64,000 nucleotides of DNA from [Clostridium] aerotolerans DSM 5434. Lineage in GTDB: Bacteria > Bacillota > Clostridia > Lachnospirales > Lachnospiraceae. Both the position numbers and the translations under genes were made by a program. Below are positions 1-9,162 of the stretch, piece by piece. Where the stretch lies: assembly GCF_000687555.1 (NCBI RefSeq), contig NZ_JHWJ01000011.1, positions 1 to 64,000 of the forward strand. Direction: 5' to 3'. Positions within the stretch are counted from its first letter, which is position 1, and every line of letters starts with the position of its first letter. The notes under the pieces are model-generated. The model worked only from the letters and a program-made list of their open reading frames with translations. It was not told where the DNA came from and ran no database searches.

Positions 1-1
1 C

Positions 2-19
2 AAAAAGGTACACCTTTTT
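2..19. repeat. Short perfect inverted repeat at window edge
   Basis: AAAAAGGT at 2-9 and ACCTTTTT at 12-19 form an 8-bp perfect dyad with a 2-base centre. It could be the end of a terminator for a gene outside the window, or a recombinase-related dyad about 80 bases before the serine recombinase. The sequence alone does not decide between these. Confidence 0.3.
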
Positions 20-97
20 AGCAACATGGTATGCTTGTCTCATTTTAAAATCTGCACTTTCTGCCATACTAGTAACGACAGGAGGTTTTAAAATAGT

Positions 98-715
98 ATG
101 AACAATTTCTACGGTTATGTGAGAGTATCAACCCTCGACCAAAATATGGAACGGCAGTTAGTTGAACTTAACAAATGGGGAGTATTGGAAAAGAATATAT
201 ATTGTGATAGATTATCCGGTAAGGATTTTAACAGGCCGCAATACCAGAAGCTAAAGAGAAAACTAAAAGAAGGAGATGTCCTGGTGGTGAAAAGCATTGA
301 CCGGCTGGGAAGAAATTACGAAGACATTCAAAGGGAATGGAGGGAAATTGTCAAAATCAGAAAAGCAGACATTGTCATTATTGACATGCCTATTCTTGAC
401 ACACGTACCAATAAGGACTTAATTGGTACCTTGATATCAGACATTGTACTTCAGCTGCTTTCTTATGTAGCACAGGCGGAACGTGAGAATATTAAGCAGA
501 GACAAGCAGAAGGAATTGCCATTGCAAAGGCTCAGGGCCGGCATTTAGGGCGGTTTCCGTCTCCTCTTCCAGAGGACTTTTACCCGGTTTATGAAAAATG
601 GGAAAGAAGGGAATACAGCTTAAGAACCGCAAGTGAAGCTCTGGGAATTACCATCAGTCAGTTTCGGACCATGATAAAGAAGCATAAAGGAAGTGGAAAC
701 GAAGACCCGACTTGA
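98..715 (+). CDS. Serine recombinase, resolvase/invertase family
   Basis: Small serine recombinase (205 aa) of the resolvase/DNA-invertase type, which cuts and rejoins DNA at a specific site through a covalent serine-DNA intermediate. The N-terminal catalytic domain shows YVRVS with nucleophile S11 and R9, then D68, R69 and R72 in SIDRLGR, the spacing of gamma-delta resolvase. The long E helix is at about residues 120-150 (YVAQAERENIKQRQAEG). A short helix-turn-helix tail follows from about 165. The AGGAGG at 80-85 is about 12 bases from the ATG, slightly long. No inverted-repeat target site or cargo could be identified nearby, so it may be a resident chromosomal recombinase rather than part of an active element. 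Confidence 0.9.
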   Translation: MNNFYGYVRVSTLDQNMERQLVELNKWGVLEKNIYCDRLSGKDFNRPQYQKLKRKLKEGDVLVVKSIDRLGRNYEDIQREWREIVKIRKADIVIIDMPILDTRTNKDLIGTLISDIVLQLLSYVAQAERENIKQRQAEGIAIAKAQGRHLGRFPSPLPEDFYPVYEKWERREYSLRTASEALGITISQFRTMIKKHKGSGNEDPT

Positions 716-752
716 AAACCAGGGGCAATCTGTGATAGAATAAGAAGAGATT

Positions 753-1148
753 ATGCAGAAAGAAGGTGTTATTACGAAGATTCAGGAATCTGCTGAAAAT
801 TATTTGGAAACCATTTTGATGCTTCATAAGAAAAATGGAAATGTACGGTCCATTGACATCGCAGGAGAGCTTGAATTCTCCAAGCCCAGCGTCAGCGTCG
901 CCATGAAAAATCTCCGGGAGAACGGGTATATTGAGGTGGACGAAAACGGTTACATCACTCTGCTGGAAGAAGGACAGGAAATTGCAGAAAGAATGTACGA
1001 GCGCCACACGTTACTGTCTGACTGGCTCATCTCTCTGGGTGTCACTCCTAAGATCGCAATCGAAGATGCCTGCAGGGTGGAACACGTGATAAGCGCTGAA
1101 AGCTTTGCTGCGATTAAGGATCATGTGAATAAGGATCAGAATCCATAA
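753..1148 (+). CDS. DtxR/MntR-family metal-dependent repressor
   Basis: Metal-responsive transcriptional regulator of 131 aa. It has an N-terminal winged helix (about residues 10-70; recognition helix near SKPSVSVAMKNL) and a dimerisation/metal-binding region to about 125. It lacks the SH3-like third domain, like the short MntR. Aligning by eye to Bacillus subtilis MntR, the ligand positions read N16 (for D8), E19 (E11), H85 (H77), C107 (E99), E110 (E102) and H111 (H103). The Cys-Glu-His trio is DtxR-like, whereas E19 and H85 are MntR-like, so the preferred metal (Fe2+ or Mn2+) is uncertain. It lies 37 bases after the recombinase and ends at a strong terminator. Possible targets are the nearby P1B ATPase, feoA or genes outside the window. 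Confidence 0.85.
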   Translation: MQKEGVITKIQESAENYLETILMLHKKNGNVRSIDIAGELEFSKPSVSVAMKNLRENGYIEVDENGYITLLEEGQEIAERMYERHTLLSDWLISLGVTPKIAIEDACRVEHVISAESFAAIKDHVNKDQNP

Positions 1149-1152
1149 AGAA

Positions 1153-1194
1153 AAGTGTGTAAGTCATATCGATACTTACACACTTTCTTTTTTT
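1153..1194 (+). terminator. Intrinsic terminator after the DtxR-family gene
   Basis: Perfect 12-bp stem, AAGTGTGTAAGT (1153-1164) with ACTTACACACTT (1174-1185), followed by a T-rich run to about 1194. The stop codon of the convergent P-type ATPase lies in the T-run, so the hairpin also sits immediately beyond that gene's end. Confidence 0.85.
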
Positions 1195-3064
1195 ATCCCT
1201 TTTCTCTCCAGGTCAAGAGAAATGCAGAATTAATAATTACAAGAATAGAACCTGCATTATGTACCAGGGCACCTAAGACCGGATTTAATACACCTGTCAT
1301 AGCAAGAACGATGGCAATAAAATTTAAAATCATGGAAAATGCCAGATTGTACTTTATGGTTCTCATCATCTTCTTTGACATTCGAAGCAAATGAGGCAGC
1401 TCCTTGATCTCATCACTCACCAGAGTGATATCAGCAGCGTCGACTGCAATGTCGCTTCCTATGCCTCCCATTGCAATTCCTACATACGCCTTTTTAAGGG
1501 CCGGCGCGTCATTGACTCCATCCCCAATCATACAGACATACTCTTTTTCCTTCTGCCAGGATTCTATAAAGCTCATCTTGTCTTCTGGAAGACAACTGGC
1601 ATGAACCTCCCCGATTCCCAGCTGCGCTCCGATCTGTCTTGCCCCGTTCCTGTGATCTCCTGTAAGAAGCACTGGAGTGATTCCGGCTTCCTTCACCTTG
1701 GAAACCACGAAAGCCGCTTCCTCCCGCATGGTATCTGATAAGGCCACAAGTCCTGCTGCCCTTTCATCCACGGAAACATATACAACGGTGCAGCCCGTTT
1801 TCCTGTACTCTTCCCCTTCTTCAATCTGCTGTGGCAAAAGGGTAATATCCTTTGTCAGGAGAAGTTCAGGACTTCCTACCATGACCTCCTTCCCCTTCAC
1901 CCTCGCCTTAACACCTCTGCCAGGCAGCATAACGAATTCTTCCCCATCAGGTGCTTCTTTTTTTGTGGTTTCCCGGTAGGAAAGAGCAATGGCCTTTCCC
2001 AATGGGTGCTCAGAACGTGCTTCCGCTCCAGCTGCCATTTCAAATACTTCTTCCTTAGTCAACTCTGTTAAAAAGCTGGATACCTTAGAGACTCCAGGAG
2101 TCCCGTAGGTGAGGGTTCCTGTTTTATCAAAGGTAACCTTTTTAACAGCTGCCAGACGCTCCAGGGCATCTCCCTCTCTTACCAGAAATCCGTGCTTCGT
2201 TGCATTTCCAATGGCAGCCATAATGGCGGTGGGGGTGGCAAGGACAAGGGCACAGGGACAAAACACTACCAGAATGGTTACTGCCCTTAAAATCTCACCG
2301 GTGAAAAACCAGGTAAGTGCCGCGGAGAGAACCGCTGTTATTACAATCCAGGTGGCCCACCGGTCGGCAATGCCTACGATCTTAGCTTTACCAGCATCTG
2401 CGGATTGGACCAGACGGATCATCCGCTGTATGGAGCTGTCTTCTCCTACCTTTATAGCTTTCATATCAAAGGAGCCAAATTGGTTGACCGATCCGCTTAA
2501 GACCTCATCCCCTTCTTTCTTATCCACTGGCATGGATTCTCCCGTCATCACTGCCTGATTCATGGAGGTCTGACCAGTTAGTATCACGCCGTCTACAGGG
2601 ATGGTCTCTCCTGGCAGTACTCTTAAGATATCTCCTGCCTTGATCTGCTCTGCTGGGATAATCTCTTCCTTATTAGATACAAGCCTTCTGCCAGTGCGTG
2701 GGGTTAAATGTACCAGCTTCTCGATTCCAGCTCTTGCTTTTTCTACAGTCAGGTCTTCTAACAAGGCTCCAAGCTGCATGATAAAAGCTATTTCTCCGGC
2801 AGCAAAGTGCTCTCCAATGATAACAGACGCAATCAAAGCAATGGAGACCAGGACATCGGCCTTAATATCAAATTCTGTCACAAGGCCAATGACTGCCTCC
2901 AGGATAATGGGAATCCCGCATAAAAGTATGGCTACCCAAGCCCCGTCAAAGGGAAGGGGCACCAGATGGAAAAGACTGTTTATCAGAAACACACCGGATA
3001 TTACAAGTAATGTGATATCCTTTTTACTACCGCCCCAATCCATTAATTCTTCTAATTTTTCCAT
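1193..3064 (-). CDS. Soft-metal P1B-type ATPase, CsoR-controlled
   Basis: Heavy-metal-translocating P-type ATPase (623 aa from the chosen start), an integral membrane efflux pump. TGES is at 174-177, the transmembrane metal motif CPC at 269-271, the phosphorylated D313 in DKTGTLT, the HP locus at 353-354, and GDGVNDAP in the hinge. There is no N-terminal heavy-metal-associated domain. The last membrane segment carries HNAGS...NS rather than the MSSS of classical Cu+ pumps, so the metal cannot be fixed from motifs. The ATG at 3064 is preferred over upstream in-frame codons because GGGAGG lies just before it and because both operators lie upstream of it. Its promoter has two sites identical in layout to that of csoR at 9.4 kb, whose protein has the Cu(I)-type Cys-His-Cys ligand set, so copper or a related soft metal is the best guess. 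Confidence 0.9.
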   Translation of the reverse strand: MEKLEELMDWGGSKKDITLLVISGVFLINSLFHLVPLPFDGAWVAILLCGIPIILEAVIGLVTEFDIKADVLVSIALIASVIIGEHFAAGEIAFIMQLGALLEDLTVEKARAGIEKLVHLTPRTGRRLVSNKEEIIPAEQIKAGDILRVLPGETIPVDGVILTGQTSMNQAVMTGESMPVDKKEGDEVLSGSVNQFGSFDMKAIKVGEDSSIQRMIRLVQSADAGKAKIVGIADRWATWIVITAVLSAALTWFFTGEILRAVTILVVFCPCALVLATPTAIMAAIGNATKHGFLVREGDALERLAAVKKVTFDKTGTLTYGTPGVSKVSSFLTELTKEEVFEMAAGAEARSEHPLGKAIALSYRETTKKEAPDGEEFVMLPGRGVKARVKGKEVMVGSPELLLTKDITLLPQQIEEGEEYRKTGCTVVYVSVDERAAGLVALSDTMREEAAFVVSKVKEAGITPVLLTGDHRNGARQIGAQLGIGEVHASCLPEDKMSFIESWQKEKEYVCMIGDGVNDAPALKKAYVGIAMGGIGSDIAVDAADITLVSDEIKELPHLLRMSKKMMRTIKYNLAFSMILNFIAIVLAMTGVLNPVLGALVHNAGSILVIINSAFLLTWREKG

Positions 3065-3081
3065 GACTTCCTCCCGTCTTT

Positions 3082-3139
3082 TATACCTATAGGGGTATAT
3101 GTACATCCTTAATATACCAATGGGGGTATGGGTTGTCAA
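3082..3139 (-). promoter_or_regulatory. P1B-ATPase promoter with two CsoR-type operators
   Basis: On the minus strand TTGACA (3139-3134), a 17-base spacer and TATATT (3116-3111) form a near-consensus sigma-A promoter. One operator, TATACC-N4-GGGGTAT (about 3112-3129), fills the spacer and -10. A second copy (3082-3100) lies downstream between the promoter and the start codon. The same motif with the same N4 centre is found upstream of csoR (9450-9469). CsoR proteins are known to bind G/C-tract dyads flanked by AT; assigning this site to CsoR is inference from the shared motif. Confidence 0.82.
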
Positions 3140-3147
3140 GATAAAAA

Positions 3148-3210
3148 AAGAAAAGTTCCCTAATCCATTGCTTCTGCAAAAATGCAGAACACTGGAATCA
3201 AGGAACTTCT
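3148..3210 (-). terminator. Terminator of the SLH surface-protein gene
   Basis: AAGTTCC (3153-3159) pairs with GGAACTT (3202-3208), enclosing a second dyad TTCTGCA/TGCAGAA (3172-3178, 3183-3189). On the minus strand the hairpin is followed by TTTTCTTTTTTTA, giving a terminator downstream of the surface-protein gene and upstream of the ATPase promoter. Confidence 0.75.
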
Positions 3211-3237
3211 CTTATGGTGAAAACTTATATTACTCTT

Positions 3238-6200
3238 TTATTCTGATTTCATTGCACCAGTTTCATCGATATCGTAACCGTCTATTCTTGTGCTGACTGC
3301 AAGGGTTCCATCGGTGTAGAAGTAATACCATTTCTCTTTGATCTTCAACCATTTACCGGATACCATCATACCATTTACGGTAAAATAATAATATTTGCTG
3401 CTGCCGTTTCCATCGGCATTCAGCCAGCCGGTATATGCTTTTTCATCCTTGTAGTACATAAGCTGTCCGCTGTCATTCATGGCCCAACCCATGGCCGCTT
3501 TAGGATCAATGGATACCTTTACCAGCCGATGAAGCATCATGCTGGCCTGGGCCCGTGTAACTTGGTTTTTCGGGTGGAAGTTATGGTCTTCTTCTGCCAT
3601 GACAATGCCAGCCTGCTGCATTTCATAAACAGCAGATGTATAAGCCCTGTCAATGTTGCTGCTGTCATCATAATTCACAAGTTCCCTGGTAACAGGCGGT
3701 AGGCAGCCAAATTCATTCTTTCTATAAGCGTTTAGCACAGACGCCATCTCTTCCCTGGTTACTTTCTGATCCGGGGAGAACTGTTTATTTCCCGTTGCCT
3801 TAAGAATGCCTTTTTTATTTGCCCAGTCGGCATAAGGTGCCAGAACACTATCAGGGGCTACATCAATAAAGCTGTTGACCGCAAAATTGCCGGTATCTGC
3901 ATGAGCCAGCCTGCCAAGAGCGATTGCCAGCATTCCACGGGTCACCGGGGCATCCGGGGAAAATAAAATGTCTGAGGTTCCGCTCATCAGACCTCTACCT
4001 GAAACATATTCCATAGCCTCTTTTGCCCAATGACCGGATATGTCAGTAAATCCAGTGGCTGGAGCTGTATACCCTACACCAACGGTCTGAAATTGGTTGG
4101 AAGAGAGAATTACACTCTTTGTGTTATCATCATAGGCAGAGCCTGGGATTCGGGTTTCTTGTCCCTGCTCATCTACATGCACTCCGTAAAGATAGCCGTT
4201 GTCTTCTTTCTCAGCCGGAATATAAGGAATCCCGTAAATTGCCGTTCCACCTCCAAGAGTGGTGATTGCTATGGAATTTCCATCCCTTTCAAACCTGGCA
4301 GTTACTCCGTAGGTTGGACGGTTCTTACTCATGGTCTTTCCCTGTTCAGAAAGATTTGATTTTGCAGACATGGTGATGCTAACATCTCCTGTGCTTTGCC
4401 TGCGGATATCCCTTATGGAATTTATGTCAAAATTTATGGATCCCTGACTACTCTTTAATTCAAATTGTCTTACATTCTTTTCAGTCAGTATTTTCATTAC
4501 ATGCTGGGGCAGAACAAATTCAGGATTCTGCTCTTTGGCAATATCCTTTGCCAAAAGAGAAACGCCTATTCCGTTGGCTGTCTTACCCTTAGCCTTTGCT
4601 TCCTCCCATGCTCTGGTCATGGCATCTAACACTGCTTTTTCTGTTATATTTATGGTTGCTTTTCCATTTTGAGATTCACTGGCTGATAGTTCCTCTCTGC
4701 CCATAACAGGCTGACCGGTCCATCTGCTGCAAACAGCCTGTCCGTTTTCAGAGCTTCCGCCGCTGCTACTTCCACCGTCCGTATTGCTGCCGGTATAGCT
4801 GATTGCATAGGTAGAAAAGCTTTTTGTATAGATGGTAATGGTATCGGTTCCTTCTATAAAATACTCACCGTTTTCATCCCCAGCCCCATTTTTAAGAGTC
4901 TGTACGGTATCATTATGAACCCGGTGTACAGAAAGTCCTGATTTCCCCTGGAGGTTTTCCGGGAGAGGTAATACTATTTCAATAATATCCGGCAATATAG
5001 AGATTCTTTGAGGTGTGCCCGGAAGGTTATTCTGGGTCTGTGTCTTAAATACAGAAAGGTCAAGATAAAGTCCAATGGTTTTACCGGAAGCAAAACTTTT
5101 AATCTTGTCAGCATCTTCCTTAATCTCCTGTCCGTTTCTTAAACCTGCCACCAGCTTTAATTCCACCTTATTGCCAGGAATTTGTGCAAACTCCTTATCT
5201 TCCTGGGTGAACTGGTCTTCCAGATTTCCTACTACAATATCAGGTGCACCTGCCTGTACATCTACAAGGCTGTTGGTAATTCCCTCAGGCAGCTTGATTG
5301 CATCTCCAAATACGAAATTTTCATTGTCCACGATGATAAGAAGGGTAACTACTTTGCCTCCTTTGGTCACAATCAGGTTATAGGTGCCATTTGGTATGCC
5401 AGGAATAACAAAATTACCAGCTTCATCGGTAGCTCCGCTTCCCATCTGGCGTCTTCCCTTTTTCACAACAACATTTGCGTCAGCGACCGGATTGGTACTG
5501 CTCTCTTCCTCCACCCTGCCGGAGACTGTATAAGTTCCGGTAATGGCTGCCTTTGGTGTTACTGGCGCAGACGGTGCTGAGGCCGGTCCTGTTCCTACTT
5601 CATTCGAAGCTGTGACTGTAAAGGTATAGGATACGCCATTGGTAAGCCCTGTTACCGTAATGGGACTGCCGGTTCCGGTAAATGTTCTGCCTCCTGGATT
5701 GGTAGTTACCACATAAATAAGATTCGAGCTTCCTCCATTGTCAACTGGAGGAGAAAAGCTAACCACTGCTTTTCCATCTCCTGGCACTGCTGTTACATTC
5801 TGAGGGGCACCTGGAACCTTAGTGGAGATTGGTTTTTGAAGGGTTACTTCCGTTAAATTATTATCTCCGGACAAAGGTATGGTTTTCGTTTCATAACCTG
5901 CTGATGACAGTGTTCTGGAGCCTTTTGGCAACCACATATATGCCACTCCGTCTTCTTTAGTCACTGCTCGGTAGGTATAGCTGCCAAGGCTTCCATTAAC
6001 CTCTGATGTTATAACTACTTCCGCTGCCGGATCTGCGGTTGCCTTAACCCAGTATACATCATCACCACCAGCTTCATTCTTAATGGTATTTGTGGAGCCT
6101 GTCTCCATTAAAATGGTTTTTATATTTCCTGTGGAAGCGTAAACTTTCTTTCCCATAACAGAATCACGTTCAGCAGCTGCGCCTTTTCCTCCGCGGATGA

Positions 6201-8532
6201 AAACATCTCCTGCATCAGCAGCTATATTGACCATTCCTGCTCCTGAAGAATCTCCATACGCCCGCAGTCCCACACCGCCTACGCCAGTGGTTCCGTTTCC
6301 TCCGGTAGCAGTGACATTGGCACCATTTTCAATAATGATGGAGCCGCTGTGGGCATAGACTGCATGGGAGCCGTTTACTTCTCCGTCTCCGCCGGTCACA
6401 TTTATAGTTCCACCAGCCAGATTAATATCACCAGTTAAGCTGTAAAGCCCCAGGGAACTGTTGGTGTTTCCATTACCTCCCGTAGCGGTGACATTGCCTC
6501 CGGTGATGTTTATCCCCTCTTCAAAACCGTAGGCTGCCGTTCCTCCTACACCGTTTTCACTGTTTCCACCAGTTGTAACAACGGTTCCTCCCGTTATGGT
6601 GAGCTTATTAAATGCATCCAGACCTCTGCCTCCGTATGCTCTATGAGAATCTCCTCCCGTTGCCGTTATGGACCCATCTTCAATGGTGATGTTCCCCCCC
6701 TTTGTATGATCCACGCTTGGGTAGGATGCCTGGATAGCAAAACCGCCCGTTCCATAAATAAGCCCGGATTCTCCGCCAATTGCGTTAACCTCTGCATCAC
6801 CAATGAAAATATCTCCCCAGGTCACCTTAATTCCGGCTCCCCCGTCATTTTCCGGGTTTGCCCCACCCTCAGCATTGACTGTGACTCCCCCATCAATGGT
6901 GAGCATGGCTCCCTGATTGTCTGCATAGGTGTAGGCTTCCATGTAAATACCAGAGCCGCCTTCATAGCTGTATGCCGTGGGACTTCCGCCGTATACATTC
7001 AGTGTTCCGCTGCCGGTGATAAGAAGATTCTGATCATGTATGGACCTTATGGCGCTACCGCTGCCAAAGCCGGCAATATTGCAGGTACCACTAATATTGA
7101 TTACCATCTGGTCTGCTTCTTTATCATTTTTACTTAGCAGCAGTCCGTTATTTTCCAGACCCGTTTTTGCCGGTGCGGTGATATCAAGATCTTCTAAATT
7201 CAGAGTGATATCATTGATAACTTCGATGTATGTACTTTCACAGGAAACCGAATTCCCCTCAATGGTCACTGTGGAGCCATCGTCTGACTGCACCTCAATT
7301 TTAATGACTGCTGACGGAGATTTATGGATGGTGAGAGTCTCACTGCTTCCGGAAAGAATGATGGTTTGATCCGTACCCGTCCATAGATACCGGTTATCCC
7401 CGATTTCATAGTCTGGATCATCAGGCATCAATCCGATTCCCACTACATCGCATACTGCATTTATGGTATCAGTCAGGTTCGTAATGGTCAGTGCATCTGT
7501 GGTCTGACCACTGGTACCGCTTCCGCTCCATAAGTAAGTATAGCTTCCTGCGCCGGAACCAGAGGCGGTTATGATTAATGAAGTTCCCCTGACAACCTTT
7601 GCTCCGCTTTGGATTTTCTTGCCCCCAGCTGTTGCCGTAATGGTGCTTCCGGTTGCGGTTCCGCTATGAGCTGCTGAAAAGTTTACCGTATAATAATCGA
7701 TATATACATAGCTTACGTTATTGCTGACGGAGATGATCCTGTTGGTTTCCTCACCGTTAATATAGACATCATAAGTACCGTTTGCTACCTCGGTCTCGTA
7801 ATATCCCGTGCTCACCCAGGGTACTTGAATGGAGGAAGTGTAAGTCCTTAATTCTACTTCTCCCTCCATATCCGTAGGTACATTGTCAAAATAAGTACTA
7901 ATTTTTACGCTGTACAAGGTTCCAGCCGGGACAACGGTAAAGCTTACATCAAAGCTTTGGTCGTCTATCTTACTGCCGGATACGGTTATTGTGGCGGAAT
8001 AAGTACCTGTTGTCAATCCTGTTATGGGAGCTATGGAAAAACCATCTGTTGCGCCCACTCCAATGCTTGAAACTACGTTTTGGGATAAGAGAAAGCAGTT
8101 ATCATTATCTTCGCTAAGCTCAATACTCAGATCTCCCGAAGATACTGTACCATTATTTACAATACTGACGTAATAAGGTGGACGGGCCCCGTAGCCTTCT
8201 TCTGCTGCATTGAAGGTATATAAGGGAGCCGCTCTGATCTCAATATCAACAGCCGGTTCCGCAAGTAGAGCCTGAACTGGCGTTGCCAGCTCCATCGGGC
8301 TTACCTCAGGCACTTCATTCACCGGCTCTTCTATGACCACTGCCGGTTCTTCCTCTATTACCTCTGGTTCTTTTGTTGCCTCAGAGGGTGTCGCTGTTTC
8401 GTTCTCTTCCGTTTGTGTGGTGAAACTTTCCAAGCCAAAGCCAGGAGTTCCTTCCTCTGCCGCGACCGAAATCGGCATCAGACCCACGACCATGCATATA
8501 ATAAGAAATATGCTGACAATTCTCTTTTTCAT
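3238..8532 (-). CDS. Giant SLH-domain surface protein with beta-helix, Fn3 and cell-wall repeats
   Basis: Secreted surface protein of about 1764 aa. A signal peptide (MKKRIVSIFLIICMVVGLMP...A) is followed by an acidic Pro/Glu stretch (about 40-75), Ig-like beta segments (about 100-370), and a Gly/Thr/Asn-rich right-handed beta-helix-like region (about 390-850) resembling the carbohydrate-binding DUF4353 family. Then come a fibronectin type III domain (about 920-1010), a carboxypeptidase-regulatory-like beta-sandwich (GTYTVSGRV..., about 1015-1085), a linker, three SLH motifs (about 1493-1670), and a C-terminal Trp/Tyr/Gly repeat tract (GWLNADG, KYYYF, GKWLK, KWYYFYTDG) like choline-/cell-wall-binding repeats. 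SLH domains anchor proteins to pyruvylated wall polymers. The start at 8532 is chosen over 8547 because GGGGAG is properly spaced. The function is probably adhesion or polysaccharide binding; the ligand is unknown. Confidence 0.88.
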   Translation of the reverse strand: MKKRIVSIFLIICMVVGLMPISVAAEEGTPGFGLESFTTQTEENETATPSEATKEPEVIEEEPAVVIEEPVNEVPEVSPMELATPVQALLAEPAVDIEIRAAPLYTFNAAEEGYGARPPYYVSIVNNGTVSSGDLSIELSEDNDNCFLLSQNVVSSIGVGATDGFSIAPITGLTTGTYSATITVSGSKIDDQSFDVSFTVVPAGTLYSVKISTYFDNVPTDMEGEVELRTYTSSIQVPWVSTGYYETEVANGTYDVYINGEETNRIISVSNNVSYVYIDYYTVNFSAAHSGTATGSTITATAGGKKIQSGAKVVRGTSLIITASGSGAGSYTYLWSGSGTSGQTTDALTITNLTDTINAVCDVVGIGLMPDDPDYEIGDNRYLWTGTDQTIILSGSSETLTIHKSPSAVIKIEVQSDDGSTVTIEGNSVSCESTYIEVINDITLNLEDLDITAPAKTGLENNGLLLSKNDKEADQMVINISGTCNIAGFGSGSAIRSIHDQNLLITGSGTLNVYGGSPTAYSYEGGSGIYMEAYTYADNQGAMLTIDGGVTVNAEGGANPENDGGAGIKVTWGDIFIGDAEVNAIGGESGLIYGTGGFAIQASYPSVDHTKGGNITIEDGSITATGGDSHRAYGGRGLDAFNKLTITGGTVVTTGGNSENGVGGTAAYGFEEGINITGGNVTATGGNGNTNSSLGLYSLTGDINLAGGTINVTGGDGEVNGSHAVYAHSGSIIIENGANVTATGGNGTTGVGGVGLRAYGDSSGAGMVNIAADAGDVFIRGGKGAAAERDSVMGKKVYASTGNIKTILMETGSTNTIKNEAGGDDVYWVKATADPAAEVVITSEVNGSLGSYTYRAVTKEDGVAYMWLPKGSRTLSSAGYETKTIPLSGDNNLTEVTLQKPISTKVPGAPQNVTAVPGDGKAVVSFSPPVDNGGSSNLIYVVTTNPGGRTFTGTGSPITVTGLTNGVSYTFTVTASNEVGTGPASAPSAPVTPKAAITGTYTVSGRVEEESSTNPVADANVVVKKGRRQMGSGATDEAGNFVIPGIPNGTYNLIVTKGGKVVTLLIIVDNENFVFGDAIKLPEGITNSLVDVQAGAPDIVVGNLEDQFTQEDKEFAQIPGNKVELKLVAGLRNGQEIKEDADKIKSFASGKTIGLYLDLSVFKTQTQNNLPGTPQRISILPDIIEIVLPLPENLQGKSGLSVHRVHNDTVQTLKNGAGDENGEYFIEGTDTITIYTKSFSTYAISYTGSNTDGGSSSGGSSENGQAVCSRWTGQPVMGREELSASESQNGKATINITEKAVLDAMTRAWEEAKAKGKTANGIGVSLLAKDIAKEQNPEFVLPQHVMKILTEKNVRQFELKSSQGSINFDINSIRDIRRQSTGDVSITMSAKSNLSEQGKTMSKNRPTYGVTARFERDGNSIAITTLGGGTAIYGIPYIPAEKEDNGYLYGVHVDEQGQETRIPGSAYDDNTKSVILSSNQFQTVGVGYTAPATGFTDISGHWAKEAMEYVSGRGLMSGTSDILFSPDAPVTRGMLAIALGRLAHADTGNFAVNSFIDVAPDSVLAPYADWANKKGILKATGNKQFSPDQKVTREEMASVLNAYRKNEFGCLPPVTRELVNYDDSSNIDRAYTSAVYEMQQAGIVMAEEDHNFHPKNQVTRAQASMMLHRLVKVSIDPKAAMGWAMNDSGQLMYYKDEKAYTGWLNADGNGSSKYYYFTVNGMMVSGKWLKIKEKWYYFYTDGTLAVSTRIDGYDIDETGAMKSE

Positions 8533-9104
8533 TTGTTTTCTCCCCATTTCTAGTATTCAGAGATTGGGAAATCATCTGCTTTTCCTATTTCACCGCTTTT
8601 AAGGAAAACACAAAATGATTCCTATTTGTTAGGTGTGGCCGCAATGTCTTTGATATGTAGCTAAATTCTGTACCTTCTCTTGATCTTCAACCCCTTTCAG
8701 AAAGATTTCACATACCTGCCACAGCAGAATGGCAAAGCCGCTATTTTATAAGGAACGCAGATAGCGTTATGGATCACGATTCCTTTATTCAATTAAAAAA
8801 ATCAGCGTTTCCAACTTAAATACACTTCTGGGAATCTCTGATAATTTGACAAACTTTTACTATATTCGGCATTTTTTTGTAGTATATCATATGTTTTTCA
8901 AAAATAACAGATATATTTTTTATGTTTCAGTACCTTTTGAAATTAAATATATATTTAACAAATATACAAGCATAATAATTACAAATATTAGAAATTTACA
9001 AAAATAAAATACTGTTTTGTAACCATGATATTTTTCGAATTTTCTTCCATTAAGGCCATTATCACAACTCGTAATAGTTGAAATATAGATTTTGGCACAA
9101 AAAT
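8533..9104. other. Long AT-rich intergenic region with small hairpins
   Basis: This stretch of about 570 bases upstream of the surface-protein gene contains no convincing gene. A 67-codon AT-rich open frame at 8920-9123 overlaps the csoR terminator and has no protein-like features. Two small dyads occur close together: TGCCA/TGGCA (8717-8721, 8730-8734) and AACGC/GCGTT (8754-8758, 8764-8768). They would fold in a 5' leader of the surface-protein mRNA. I could not match them to a known riboswitch class. No clear promoter was assigned. Confidence 0.4.
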
Positions 9105-9152
9105 AAGGGTACCGCTCTATCACATCATGTCTTGTGATATTGCGATACCCTT
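9105..9152 (-). terminator. Terminator of csoR
   Basis: AAGGGTA (9105-9111) pairs with TACCCTT (9146-9152), with an inner TCACA/TGTGA dyad. On the minus strand it is followed by TTATTTTTG, just beyond the csoR stop codon. Confidence 0.7.
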
Positions 9153-9162
9153 TACACAGGCT

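Noticed and set aside
2109-2558. 149-codon frame antisense to the P1B ATPase
   Set aside because: Lies wholly within a well-supported gene on the other strand; composition is that of a shadow frame.
6280-6700. CRISPR-like or tandem DNA repeat inside the surface-protein gene
   Set aside because: The repetition is degenerate Gly/Thr-rich protein repeats of a beta-helix, in frame, with no fixed repeat/spacer pattern.
8690-8780. c-di-GMP riboswitch before the surface-protein gene
   Set aside because: The known class I and II conserved sequences were not found; only small unassigned hairpins are present.
8920-9123. 67-codon open frame upstream of the surface-protein gene
   Set aside because: AT-rich, overlaps the csoR terminator hairpin, no ribosome binding site, and not protein-like.
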